NCBI GenBank assembly: GCA_024666565.1
Contig: CP088295.1
Location: forward strand, 4,278,001-4,342,000
DNA from: Svornostia abyssi
Lineage (GTDB): Bacteria; Actinomycetota; Thermoleophilia; Solirubrobacterales; Solirubrobacteraceae
Reading direction: 5' to 3'
DNA length: 64,000 bases
Shown: in pieces, positions 53,501-62,607 of the stretch
Layout of the letters: each line of letters begins with the position of its first letter
Numbering within the stretch: position 1 is the stretch's first letter
Notes under the pieces: model-generated
What the model saw: the letters and a program-made list of their open reading frames with translations, nothing else
What the model was told of the DNA's origin: nothing
The model's database searches: none
Program-made: the position numbers and the translations under genes

Positions 53501-54085
53501 CGCCGACGGCAGCGGCGGCAGCGACGGCCGGGTCTGCCCGCCGCTGCGCAGCTCGTCGTGCAGGCGGGAGACCTCCTCCCCGGTGATGTCCACGCCGTAC
53601 GCGGCGATGACGTCGACCGCCGCGTCCCCGAGCTGGTCGCAGACCTGCGTCAGCGCCGTGCGCCACGCGTCCGCCCGCAGGGAGCGCGAGGTCGCCTCGT
53701 CGAGGATGGCGAAATCCGGATCCAGCCCGGCGGTCGCCGCGTGCGTCCGCAGGATGCGCAGGCACGCGGCGTGGATGGTCGAGATCCACGCACCCTCCAC
53801 CCGGGCCGCGAGCTCGCGCTCGTTGTCGCGCAGCAGGCGCCGGCGCACACGGTCCCGCAGCTCACCCGCGGCCTTCTCCGTGAACGTGATCGCCAGGATG
53901 CGGTCCGGCGCCACGCCGTCCTCGACCACCGTGCGCGCGAAGCGCTCGACGAGCACCGACGTCTTCCCGCTGCCCGCGTTGGCGGCGAGCAGCAGCGCGC
54001 CGGTGCGTCGCCGCACGGCGTCGGCCTGCTCGTCGGTCAGGGGGTGGCCGCTGGGCCCCAGCATCTGCGACACCGGGACGCTCAC
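50551..54085 (-). pseudogene. UvrD-family helicase with C-terminal RecB-type nuclease (AddA-like), one-base frameshift
   Basis: Superfamily 1A helicase of about 1177 aa. Motif I is AANAGSGKTSVLVERF (Walker A near residue 35), Ia is ITFTEKAAGELRDRV, II is MVDEFQDSS, III is TVGDEFQSIYRFRHAD, V is MTIHAAKGLEF, and VI is VALTRAERRLIL. The C-terminal PD-(D/E)XK nuclease domain has SGVVDVLAVE and VVDYKTNR, and iron-sulphur-type cysteines CQTCPGARGLC near the end. It works with the AddB-like partner in resection of double-strand ends. The frame breaks between VEVFRR and RAELAARD at one of two GCCCGGC heptamers (52895-52901 or 52902-52908). The GTG start overlaps the AddB stop. Confidence 0.9.
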
Positions 54086-57036
54086 TCCTCACACCGGCAG
54101 ATCGTGGGGTACTGACAGCCCGTGCTCGCCCCGACGCCGCAGGTCGCCGGCTGGGGGCGCAGCGCGCCCGCGCGCAGCTCGCCGGCGACGCGCACCGCCT
54201 CGGCCACGACGTCCTCCAGCACGGTGTCGAACGCGTCGGCGTCGATCACGTCGTCGCGGCCCACCGGCACGCCGAGGTCGGGATCGTCGCGCAGCGCGCC
54301 GCGCCCGCGGAGGTCCGCGCCGACAAGCGGCTGGTACAGGCCGCCGACGACGTCGAGGTGCAGCAGCTCCCGGGCGGCGAGCGCGTAGATCGCGACCTGG
54401 AAGCGGCCCTCCTCGACCCACTTGGTGTACGGCTTGGCGGCCCGCCCCTTGTAGTCCCAGACGACCGCCCGGCCGTCCGGGGCGACGTCGACACGGTCGA
54501 TCCGCCCGCGCACCGCGACCCCGGGCGCCAGGACGAGCGCCTCGGCCGACTCCTCGGTCCCCGCGCCGAAGTCCACCTCGGTGTGCGTGGGAACGAGCGG
54601 GCTGCCGGCGGCCGCGGCGTGCTCGACGTAGCGCAGGAGGTCGCGCTCGAGCCGGCGCGCAAGGATGCCGATCCGCGCGTGGTCGGTCGACAGCGGTGTC
54701 TCGCGTGCGCCTTCGGCGAGCGCCTCGCGGACGAGCCGGCGCAGCTGCGGGAGCTTGTCGGTCGTCAGCCGGGCGTCCTCCGTGCCCGCGCCGAGCGCCT
54801 GGATCACCGCCTCGAGCGCCGCGTGGGCGAGCTGCCCGCGCGCGAGCGCCTCGGGGGTCGCCTCCAGGTCGTCGGCCTGCAGCGCGCGCTGGACGAACCA
54901 GCGCACCGGGCACGCGGCCCACGCCTCCAGCGCGGACGCCGACAGCGCCTCGCGGGCGGCAAGACCGGCGAGCAGGCCGGGGTCCCGCAGCGGCGCGATC
55001 GGCGCCTCGCGCTCGCGCGGCGCCAGCGACGCGGCGCGGCGCAGCGCCTCGCGGCCGTCCTCGTCGCCGTCCCACCCCACCGCGCCGAGTTCCCGGCGGT
55101 GCGTCCGCGCCTGCGGATCGTCCCCGAACAGCCCGATGACCTCGTCGACGAGGAACGACCGGACCGCGGGTTGGCCCTCGTCGTCGGCGAGGTGCCAGGA
55201 CAGGACGAGCCGCTCCTCGGGCCGCGACGCAAGCGCGTAGAACAGGTGACGCTCCGACGCGAGCTCGTCGTCGCGGCGCGGCAGGATGAGGCCCGACGCG
55301 CGCGCCAGCTCGCGGCGGTCCTCGTCGTCGAGCAGCGCGGGCGGGCGGACGGTGCGGGGGAAGATCCCCTCCTGCAGCCGGCACGCGAACAGCGCGCGGA
55401 CGCGCCGTGCCCGGATCGTCAGCGGATCGGTGACCGCGACCGCGCCCGGCGACGCGACGGTGGCGGCGCGGACCTGGACCTCCTCCAGCTCACGCACCAG
55501 CTCGGCCGGCGACGGCGCAAGGCCCGGATGGCGCTCGGACAGCACCGCGACCTCCTCCAGCGTGCGCCGCACGGCGCGGCAGGCGGCAGCGTCGATCGCC
55601 TCGTCGGCGGTGAGGATCGGAGCGCTGCCGCGCGTCGGGTCGTCGGCCGCGCGGTGCGGGAGCGCCAGCAGCCGCATGAGTTCGGCCGCCACCGCGTCGC
55701 ACAGCGCGCGACCACCGCGACGGGCGCCGTCGCGGACGCGGTCGAGCTCATGGAGCGTGAAGCGCTTGGCCTCCCACAGCGCGCGCGCGTCAGCCGCCGA
55801 CCGCGCTCCTGTCATGCGGATCTCGCGTTCGAGCTCGTCCAGTGCGCCGGTCGCCCGGACGACGCCGGGCGCGCGCAGCCAGACGAGGAGCTCGGTGGCG
55901 TCGCCGTCGAGCAGTGCAGCGCGCAGGAACCCGAGCAGCGCCCGCCCGATCGGGACCTGGCCGAGCCGCACCCGACGATCGATCGAGACCGGGACGTCGT
56001 GCGCGGCGAACACCTGCTCGACCAGCGGCGCGACGTCGTCGACCGTGCGCAGCACGACGGCGATCTCGTCCGCCTCGAATGCCTCCTCGCGCAGCAGCCG
56101 TGCCACCGACGCCGCGACGAGCTCGAGCTCCGCCCGCTCACCTCCCCCTTCCAGCAGCTCGATCGCGCCGCCGGCCGCGACGGTGGCGAACAGGGCGTGC
56201 TCGCGCTCCTCGAACAGCCCACGCTCGAGGTGGTGCAGCGCGTCGCGGGACTGCGGCGCGTAGTGCTCGGCGTTCGGCGGCAGCTCGCGGACGCTGTCTG
56301 CGACCGCGCGCAGGTCGTGGAAGACGCCGGTCCGCGCCGCGAACGCCTGGCGCCCTGCCTCGAACGAGAGCGAGACCGTCACCGCGGTTGCTCGGCCGAG
56401 CGCGTCCAGCGCGTCGAGCTGCTGTCCGGTGAGGTCGTCGAAGCCGTAGACGAACACGGCATCGTCGCCCCACGTGGCAGGCTCGCGGCGCAGCGTGTCG
56501 AGCGCGGCGGCGTGGTATCCCGCGGGGTCCTCGCGGCGCAGCCCGTCGAGCCGTCGCCGGTACGCGGTGTAGAGCGCGCCGAGTTCCGCGGCGTAGCGGG
56601 CTCGCCGGGCATCCCCGTCCGCCGCCCATGCCGTCAGCGCCTGCGTGCACCGCGCGGGCGTCACCCGCTGGGCGCGCAGCTCGTCGACCAGCCGCTCCAG
56701 GGCCCCGACGAACCCGGCGGTCTCGGCGGCCTCCGCCAGCTCCTCGAGCGCGCAGTCACCGATGGCCGCCGCGAGGACGCGCCGCCGCGCGTGGTCACCG
56801 AGCGGCCGCGGACGGACCTGCGTGCGCCGGGCGATCTCGTCGAGCAGTCCGCCGAACTGCTCGATCCGCACGCCGAAGACCTGCTCCTCCGCGACGAACG
56901 ACCGTCGGAGCCGCTCGACGTCGCCGAACGTGGGGACGACGAGGATGGCGCCGCGCCTGATCGCCGCGCGGAACGGATCGAGGACGGCGCCGGCCTTCTC
57001 ACTGTTGGCTGGACCGGTGACGAGGGTGAGCGGCAT
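54082..57036 (-). CDS. AddB-like PD-(D/E)XK nuclease subunit
   Basis: A 984-residue partner of the AddA-like helicase. The N-terminal Walker A region reads GPANSEKAG, lacking the GK(S/T) of active ATPases, so helicase activity is doubtful. The C-terminal nuclease shows ALEAWAACPVRWFVQRAL, LAHAALEAV, GRIDRVDVAPDGRAVVWDYKG with the catalytic D/YK residues, and cysteines CQYPTICRC that would complete a [4Fe-4S] cluster, as in known AddB. ATG 57036 gives MPLTLVTGPAN. Gene order AddB then AddA with a 4-bp overlap indicates one operon. It is divergent from the UPF0104 gene. Confidence 0.9.
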   Translation of the reverse strand: MPLTLVTGPANSEKAGAVLDPFRAAIRRGAILVVPTFGDVERLRRSFVAEEQVFGVRIEQFGGLLDEIARRTQVRPRPLGDHARRRVLAAAIGDCALEELAEAAETAGFVGALERLVDELRAQRVTPARCTQALTAWAADGDARRARYAAELGALYTAYRRRLDGLRREDPAGYHAAALDTLRREPATWGDDAVFVYGFDDLTGQQLDALDALGRATAVTVSLSFEAGRQAFAARTGVFHDLRAVADSVRELPPNAEHYAPQSRDALHHLERGLFEEREHALFATVAAGGAIELLEGGGERAELELVAASVARLLREEAFEADEIAVVLRTVDDVAPLVEQVFAAHDVPVSIDRRVRLGQVPIGRALLGFLRAALLDGDATELLVWLRAPGVVRATGALDELEREIRMTGARSAADARALWEAKRFTLHELDRVRDGARRGGRALCDAVAAELMRLLALPHRAADDPTRGSAPILTADEAIDAAACRAVRRTLEEVAVLSERHPGLAPSPAELVRELEEVQVRAATVASPGAVAVTDPLTIRARRVRALFACRLQEGIFPRTVRPPALLDDEDRRELARASGLILPRRDDELASERHLFYALASRPEERLVLSWHLADDEGQPAVRSFLVDEVIGLFGDDPQARTHRRELGAVGWDGDEDGREALRRAASLAPREREAPIAPLRDPGLLAGLAAREALSASALEAWAACPVRWFVQRALQADDLEATPEALARGQLAHAALEAVIQALGAGTEDARLTTDKLPQLRRLVREALAEGARETPLSTDHARIGILARRLERDLLRYVEHAAAAGSPLVPTHTEVDFGAGTEESAEALVLAPGVAVRGRIDRVDVAPDGRAVVWDYKGRAAKPYTKWVEEGRFQVAIYALAARELLHLDVVGGLYQPLVGADLRGRGALRDDPDLGVPVGRDDVIDADAFDTVLEDVVAEAVRVAGELRAGALRPQPATCGVGASTGCQYPTICRCEE

Positions 57037-57094
57037 GGGGTCCGACAGGGTCGCGTACGGAGGCGACGGCCTGACGTGACGATACGTTCCAACG

Positions 57095-58108
57095 GTGCTG
57101 ACGCGCATCGCGTTCTTCGCCCTCACGGGCATCTCGCTCTACCTGCTGGCCCCCACGCTGGTCCAGGTCTTCGGCTCCTACGACGAGCTGGGCCGGCTCT
57201 CGCCGTGGTGGCTCCTGGTCATGGTCCTCCTCCAGGTCGGGTCGTTCGCGTGCCTGTGGGCGCTCCAGCGGATCGCCGTCAACACGCGGGACTGGTTCGT
57301 GGTCGTGTGGTCGCAGCTGGCCGGCAACGCCTTCGCGCGCGTCGTGCCGGGCGGCGGGGCTGCCGGCGCCGCGCTGCAGTACCGCTATCTCAACCGGGCG
57401 GGGGTGCCGACCGGCATCGCCGTCACGGGGCTCACCGCCTCCAACCTGCTCGTGTTCGGGGTGCTCCTCGCCCTGCCGGTGTTCGCAGTGCCGTCGCTCC
57501 TCAACGGCGTGCACGCGGACGCGAGCCTTCTGCGCGGCGCCGGCGCGGCCTTCTCGCTGCTGCTCGTGATGTTCGCCGGCGGTGTGGTGCTGCTCGTCTT
57601 CGACCGCCCGGTCGAGGCCGTCGGCGAACTCGTCCAGAAGGCCCGCAACCGCGCGCGCCGCCGCCGCGCCCCGCGCACCGACATCCCCGAGCGGCTGCTG
57701 GAGGAGCGAGCGCTCATCCTGCGGGTCATGGGCCGGCGCTGGTGGGAGGCGCTGCTCGCCGCGATCGGCCGCTGGCTGCTCGACTTCGCGACGTTGCTGG
57801 CCGCGCTCTACGCGGTCGGCGCCACCCCGTCACCGGCGGCGGTCCTGCTTGCGTTCGTCATCGCGCAGGCGCTTGGGCAGATCCCGCTGACGCCCGGCGG
57901 CCTGGGCTTCGTCGAGGCGGGATTGACCGGCACCCTGGCGCTCGTCGGCGTCACCGGCGGCGGCGCCGTCCTCACGACGCTCGCGTACCGGCTCGTCTCC
58001 TACTGGCTGCCCATCCCGTTCGGGGTCGTCGGCGCGGTCCTCCTCGGCCGCCGGTACGGCAAGGACGTGGAAGACGAGGCCGAGGAGATCGCCGAGGCGG
58101 CGGGCTGA
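57095..58108 (+). CDS. UPF0104 / lysylphosphatidylglycerol synthase transmembrane-like protein
   Basis: A 337-residue integral membrane protein of about eight helices. The family signature QIPLTPGGLGFVEAGLTGTLAL (part: LTPGGLGFVEAGLTG) lies near residue 265, followed by AYRLVSYWLPIPFGVVG, seen in the flippase domain of MprF and its stand-alone relatives. The lysyl-transferase domain is missing, so only lipid or small-molecule flipping is plausible. GTG 57095 is used. The short arginine-rich cytoplasmic segment KARNRARRRRAPR is noticeable. It is 5 bp from the convergent CorA stop. Confidence 0.9.
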   Translation: MLTRIAFFALTGISLYLLAPTLVQVFGSYDELGRLSPWWLLVMVLLQVGSFACLWALQRIAVNTRDWFVVVWSQLAGNAFARVVPGGGAAGAALQYRYLNRAGVPTGIAVTGLTASNLLVFGVLLALPVFAVPSLLNGVHADASLLRGAGAAFSLLLVMFAGGVVLLVFDRPVEAVGELVQKARNRARRRRAPRTDIPERLLEERALILRVMGRRWWEALLAAIGRWLLDFATLLAALYAVGATPSPAAVLLAFVIAQALGQIPLTPGGLGFVEAGLTGTLALVGVTGGGAVLTTLAYRLVSYWLPIPFGVVGAVLLGRRYGKDVEDEAEEIAEAAG

Positions 58109-58113
58109 CGCCG

Positions 58114-59052
58114 CTACGTCCAGCCCTGGCGCCGGAACCAGACCAGCAGCCCGAGACCGGAGACGACGAGGCTCCCCACCCCGAAGACCCAGAAGACCGC
58201 CGGCGACCGGATGAGGTCGGCGACCATGTAGCCGAAGTTCTGGCCGAAGAACCCGGTGATGAACGTCAGCGGCAGGAAGATCGTGGCGATGAGCGTGAGC
58301 TGCTTGTTGATCTCGCCCTGGCGGTAGGACACCGCCGAGAGGTACAGGTCCATCGCTCCGGCGAGGAGGTCACGCTGCGCGTCGATCATCTCGCTCACGC
58401 GGATGAGGTGGTCGCGGACGTCGCGGAAGTACTCGTCGCGGTAGGGGTTCGTCCCTGGGATGTCGGCGAGCAGCTCGCCGCCGGACGTGAGCATGTCGCG
58501 CTGCGGGGAGATCACGCGCCGCATCTCCACGAGCACCCGTCGCAGGCTGACGATCTGCTCGACCTGCGCCTGGTCGGCGCTTTCGACGATCGCGCTCTCG
58601 AGGTCGTCGATCTCGTCGTCGATGCGCTCGATCGCGGGGAAGAACGACTCGGTCAGGGTGTCGAAGAGCTTGTAGAGCAGCATCGACGGTTCGGGCATGC
58701 CGACCTCGATGACCCGGTCGCGCAGCTCGTGCAGCTGCGGGATCGGTTCCCGGTGCACGGTGACGAGCCACTTGGCCGACGCGAAGAAGTGGACCTCGCG
58801 CATCTGCGGCGTCCCTCCGTCGGGATGGGCGCCGTAGAAGACCCCGCCGAGATGGTCGCCGAAGCGCTCGAGCCGGCCGCGCTGGCCGAACTCGCGCAGG
58901 TCGGTGACGCTCAGCGGGTGCAGCGAGAAGCTCTGCGCCAGCCGGTCGATCTGCGTGTCGTCCGGGTCGTGGATCTCCACCCAGACGAACTCCCCGGCGG
59001 CGACGAGCGCGTCGACCTCCGGGGTCAGCTCGGTGAAGACGTGGGCGGCCAC
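58114..59052 (-). CDS. CorA-family divalent cation transporter
   Basis: A 312-residue transporter of the CorA fold: a large N-terminal cytoplasmic domain, a long pore helix, and two C-terminal membrane helices (about 250-270 and 280-302). The selectivity loop reads GFFGQNFGYM, with GQN instead of the classic GMN. Many actinobacterial CorA-like proteins have this form, so ion preference (Mg, Co or other) is uncertain. The pore-helix motif TLIATIFLPLTFITGFFG is standard. GTG 59052 begins MAAHVF. It is downstream of topoisomerase III on the same strand, 47 bp apart. Confidence 0.92.
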   Translation of the reverse strand: MAAHVFTELTPEVDALVAAGEFVWVEIHDPDDTQIDRLAQSFSLHPLSVTDLREFGQRGRLERFGDHLGGVFYGAHPDGGTPQMREVHFFASAKWLVTVHREPIPQLHELRDRVIEVGMPEPSMLLYKLFDTLTESFFPAIERIDDEIDDLESAIVESADQAQVEQIVSLRRVLVEMRRVISPQRDMLTSGGELLADIPGTNPYRDEYFRDVRDHLIRVSEMIDAQRDLLAGAMDLYLSAVSYRQGEINKQLTLIATIFLPLTFITGFFGQNFGYMVADLIRSPAVFWVFGVGSLVVSGLGLLVWFRRQGWT

Positions 59053-59099
59053 GCTCCGGGGTTCGGAGCGCGACGCACGTTCTCCTGCGTCGACGCCGT

Positions 59100-61358
59100 T
59101 CAGGCGGCCGGCGATGCCGCGGCGTCCTGCTGCGCGGCGGCCTCGATGGCCTGCTTCGCGGCGTCCGCAGCCGTCTCCGGCACCGTTTCGGCGTCCGGCG
59201 GCTTCGCGCCTTCCTTCGCCCAGGCCTCATCGAACTCGACCCGCCACTTGCCTTCCTCGCTCTGCTGCAGCGCGAGGCGCGCGCGGAAGTTCCGGCCGCT
59301 GCGACCCTTGAAGCCGGTGATCTGCTTCGCCGTCCGGCCGACGGCGATGAGCTCCTTCGCCACCGCGACGGGCAGCTGCTTGCCGGCCTTGGCCTTCCAG
59401 ATGACGAAGCCGCAGCCCGGATCCTCGCGCGACCAGCACGAGTAGCCCTTGCGGTTCTCGATGATGTCCTGGCCGCACACCGGGCACGGGCCGAGGTTGG
59501 CCCGCGGGATCCGCACGTCCTTGAGCTTCTCGTCGAGCACCTGCACGGTCTGCGTCGCGAAGCCCGCGATGTCGTCCATGAACTTCTGGCGCTCCTCGGC
59601 GCCCTGCTCGATCTTGTCCAGCCGCTGCTCCCAGTCCCCGGTGAGGCTCGGGGATGTGAGCGGGTGGTTGTCGAGCAGGCGGATGACGTTCAGGCCCTTC
59701 TCGGTGGCGACGAGCGCGCGGCCGTCACGCTCGACGTACCCGACGTCGATGAGGCGCTCGATGATCGCCGCGCGCGTGGCGGGCGTGCCGATGCCCGAGT
59801 CCTTCATCTGCTCGCGCAGCTCCTCGTCGTCGACGAGCTTGCCGGCACCCTCCATCGCGCCGAGCAGTGACGCGTCGGTGTAGCGCCGCGGTGGCTTCGT
59901 GACCTTCTCCAGGCTCTCGACCTTGCGCGTCTCCGCCGCCTCGCCCTTCTCGAGCTTGGGCAGCTGCTGATCGCGACCCTCGTCCTCGTCGTCGCGCTCG
60001 GACTCCTGCAGCTCGCCGTAGACGCCGCGCCAGCCGGCCTCGATGAGGACCTTGCCGCGGGTGCGGAAGACGTACTCGGCGACGGTGGTCTCGACCCGCG
60101 TGTTGTGGAACACGGCCTCGGGGTGGAAGACCGCCAGGAAGCGGCGCACGACCATGTCGTACACGCGGCGGTCGTCGTCGCTGAGCTTGTCGAGCTTGTG
60201 CGGCGAGTTGGTCGGGATGATCGCGTGGTGGTCGCCGACCTTCTCGTTGTTGACCACGCGCTCGAGCGGGAGCAGGTCCATCGACGTGACGTAGTCGGCC
60301 GCGACCTTGTAGTCGCGCTGCGCGCCGACGTGCTCGGCGGTCGGCTTGATCTCCGGGACCATGTCGCTCGTCAGGTACCGCGAGTTCGTACGCGGATAGG
60401 TGAGGACCTTGTGCTCTTCGTACAGGCGCTGGGCCGCGGCGAGCGTGCGGCGGGCGGAGAAGCCGAAGCGGGTGTTCGCGTCGCGCTGCAGCGAGGTGAG
60501 GTCGTAGAGAAGCGGCGCCTTCTCCTTGCGCGTCGTCTTCTCGAGCTTGGTGATCTCACCGGTCTGGCCCTTGACCGCCTCGACGATCGCGGCGGCCTCC
60601 TCGGCCGTCGTGATGCGCGGGTTCGCACCAGCGTGGAACCGGCCCTCGTACTGGCGCGTGTCCTGCCCCTCCGCCGCGAACTTCGCGTCCACCAGCCAGT
60701 ACGGCTCGGGCACGAATGCGCGGATCTCCTCCTCGCGGCGCGTGATGATCGCCAGCGTCGGCGTCTGCACGCGACCCAGCGACACCGCGCCGTCAAAGCT
60801 GCTGCGCAGGCGGATCGTCGCCGCGCGCGTGGCGTTCATGCCCACGATCCAGTCGGCCTCGCTGCGCGACCGCGCGGCGGCCTCGAGCTTCGCCATCTCC
60901 TCGCCCGGGCGGAGCGTGGCGAACGCCTCCTTCATCGCGTCCATCGTCATCGACGACAGCCACAGGCGCTGCACGGGCTTCTTCGCGCCGGCCTTCTCGA
61001 ACAGGTAGGCGAAGATCAGCTCGCCCTCGCGGCCGGCGTCGCACGCGTTGATGACGTTGTCGACGTCGTCGCGCTTGAGCTGGCGCGTCACGACGGACAT
61101 CTGCTTCTTCGAGCGCTCGTCCCGGACGATGAGCTTGAACTTCGGCGGCACGATCGGCAGATCGGCCATGCGCCACTTCTTGAACTTCGCGTCGTACTCG
61201 TCGGGTTCGGCGAGCTGCACGAGGTGACCGACCGCCCACGTGATGATGTGGTTGTCGGCCTCCAGGTAGCCCTCCTCCTTCTTGAACGGGCCGGGCAGCA
61301 CGCGAGCGAGGTCGCGGCCGACGGAGGGCTTCTCGGCGATGACGAGGGTCTTGGACAC
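59100..61358 (-). CDS. DNA topoisomerase III (type IA)
   Basis: A 752-residue type IA topoisomerase. The Toprim domain starts VIAEKPSVGRDLARVL (metal and Glu motif), and INACDAGREGELIFAYLF has the DxD-type acidic pair. The active-site Tyr is Y321 in KVLTYPRTNSRYL. GVGDHHAIIPT-type (VGDHHAIIPTNSPHK) and ASLLGAMEGAGK, GTPATRAAIIERL follow. A C-terminal zinc finger, CPVCGQDIIENRKGYSC ... CGF, resembles TopB/TopA tails. It relaxes or decatenates DNA. GTG 61358 gives MSKTLVIAEKPSVG, the family start. It is downstream of the CvpA-protease gene on the same strand, 35 bp away. Confidence 0.95.
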   Translation of the reverse strand: MSKTLVIAEKPSVGRDLARVLPGPFKKEEGYLEADNHIITWAVGHLVQLAEPDEYDAKFKKWRMADLPIVPPKFKLIVRDERSKKQMSVVTRQLKRDDVDNVINACDAGREGELIFAYLFEKAGAKKPVQRLWLSSMTMDAMKEAFATLRPGEEMAKLEAAARSRSEADWIVGMNATRAATIRLRSSFDGAVSLGRVQTPTLAIITRREEEIRAFVPEPYWLVDAKFAAEGQDTRQYEGRFHAGANPRITTAEEAAAIVEAVKGQTGEITKLEKTTRKEKAPLLYDLTSLQRDANTRFGFSARRTLAAAQRLYEEHKVLTYPRTNSRYLTSDMVPEIKPTAEHVGAQRDYKVAADYVTSMDLLPLERVVNNEKVGDHHAIIPTNSPHKLDKLSDDDRRVYDMVVRRFLAVFHPEAVFHNTRVETTVAEYVFRTRGKVLIEAGWRGVYGELQESERDDEDEGRDQQLPKLEKGEAAETRKVESLEKVTKPPRRYTDASLLGAMEGAGKLVDDEELREQMKDSGIGTPATRAAIIERLIDVGYVERDGRALVATEKGLNVIRLLDNHPLTSPSLTGDWEQRLDKIEQGAEERQKFMDDIAGFATQTVQVLDEKLKDVRIPRANLGPCPVCGQDIIENRKGYSCWSREDPGCGFVIWKAKAGKQLPVAVAKELIAVGRTAKQITGFKGRSGRNFRARLALQQSEEGKWRVEFDEAWAKEGAKPPDAETVPETAADAAKQAIEAAAQQDAAASPAA

Positions 61359-61393
61359 GTTGGCGCGCAGCGTAGCGCCACTCGCCCCGCGGG

Positions 61394-62560
61394 CTACCGC
61401 ACGCAGGATCCTGTGTCGACTTCTCCGCTGATGTTCCGCAGGGTCTGCGCAACGATCGCGTTCGGCACCGCATAGCCACCCCGCGGGGCCGACGCGCTGT
61501 CGTTGACCGCCTGGGCGAACACCGTCCCGACCACCCGGCCGTTGCGATCGACGAGCGGGCCGCCGGAGTTGCCCTGGCGCACAACGCCGCGGAAGGACGT
61601 GATCGAGCGCTGGATCGGCCCCTTGCCGTAGGCATCCTGCGAGAGCACCGTCCGCGTGCTGCCCAGCCGGGCTGCGCGCACGTCGTACGGCCCGCCCTCG
61701 GGAAAGCCGAGGATCGCCGCGGACGCACCGGGCGACGGATCGGGGTCGAGCGAGAGCGCCGGGGCATCCAGGCCGGGCGCCGCGAGCACGGCGACGTCGT
61801 TCTCCACGTCGAACGCCACCACGCTCGCGTCGTGCTCCTCCCCCTCCCCGCGCACTTGCACGGACGTCTCGTCCTCCCCCGCAACGACGTGCGCGTTCGT
61901 GACGACGATGCCGTCGGCGGCCACCCAGCCGCTGCCCGCCACACCGAACCCGCACGCGACACCGGTGACCCGCACCACGGAGTCGCGCGCGGCGTCGATC
62001 TCGGGGTCGCCGGCGACCCGTGGGTCCGGCGGCTCGCCCTCGGGAACCGGGCCGTCCACGCGGGGGAACGGATCCACTTCCGCGAGCGCGTTGAGGATCG
62101 GCCCGGTCGGCGGCAGCACGTCGTTGAGGCGCTGCAGGATGGCCGACCGCTGCAGGTCTGCCCGCAGCGAGCGGGTCGCGGGCGCCTGCACGGCCACCGC
62201 CGCCGCGATCCAGACGATGCCGAGTGCCGCCGCCACCGACAGCATCGCGCCCCCGAACCCGTCGACGGCGCGAGCCCCGGGGGACCGCATGGTCCGGCGT
62301 AACCGGACGCCGAACGTCTCGGCCACGGCGGCGACCAGCATGCCGAACACGACCGCGCCGAGCAGACCGAACAGCGGAGCCCACGGCGAACTCGACCCCT
62401 CACTGAGCACGAGGGGGCCGATCCGGGTCCCGAGGAACGCCCCTGCGACGAATCCGCCGAGGCTCAGCGCCCCGACGATCAGGCCGCGCATGACCCCGAG
62501 TGCCCCGAACAGGGCCGCGAACCCGAGGATGGCCCAATCGATGCCGGTCACCGCATCCAC
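61394..62560 (-). CDS. CvpA/trypsin-type membrane serine protease (MarP-like)
   Basis: A 388-residue protein with an N-terminal CvpA-type membrane domain of about four helices (GIDWAILGFAALFGALGVMRG, then GGFVAGAFLGTRIG) and a periplasmic chymotrypsin-fold protease. The triad is His in VTNAHVVAGED, Asp in VENDVAVLAAPG, and Ser in RQGNSGGPLVDRNG. Cysteines at CGFG and SCVR could form a disulphide. Architecture matches mycobacterial MarP (Rv3671c), which helps acid and oxidative stress resistance and processes a peptidoglycan hydrolase. GTG 62560 is preferred (AAGG just upstream); GTG 62551 is an alternative. It is divergent from a penicillin-binding protein gene, 47 bp apart. Confidence 0.93.
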   Translation of the reverse strand: MDAVTGIDWAILGFAALFGALGVMRGLIVGALSLGGFVAGAFLGTRIGPLVLSEGSSSPWAPLFGLLGAVVFGMLVAAVAETFGVRLRRTMRSPGARAVDGFGGAMLSVAAALGIVWIAAAVAVQAPATRSLRADLQRSAILQRLNDVLPPTGPILNALAEVDPFPRVDGPVPEGEPPDPRVAGDPEIDAARDSVVRVTGVACGFGVAGSGWVAADGIVVTNAHVVAGEDETSVQVRGEGEEHDASVVAFDVENDVAVLAAPGLDAPALSLDPDPSPGASAAILGFPEGGPYDVRAARLGSTRTVLSQDAYGKGPIQRSITSFRGVVRQGNSGGPLVDRNGRVVGTVFAQAVNDSASAPRGGYAVPNAIVAQTLRNISGEVDTGSCVR

Positions 62561-62607
62561 CGTACCTTGGTGCGCTGGCGCGTCCGCATCCTCGGATACA
62601 CGGCACA

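Noticed and set aside
58114..59052. GQN instead of GMN in the CorA loop as a novel feature
   Set aside because: Many actinobacterial CorA-like proteins appear to have this form, so it is noted only in the gene entry.
54358..59445. 1695-codon open frame on the plus strand
   Set aside because: It crosses AddB, UPF0104, CorA and topoisomerase III genes, is low-complexity and has no recognisable domain.
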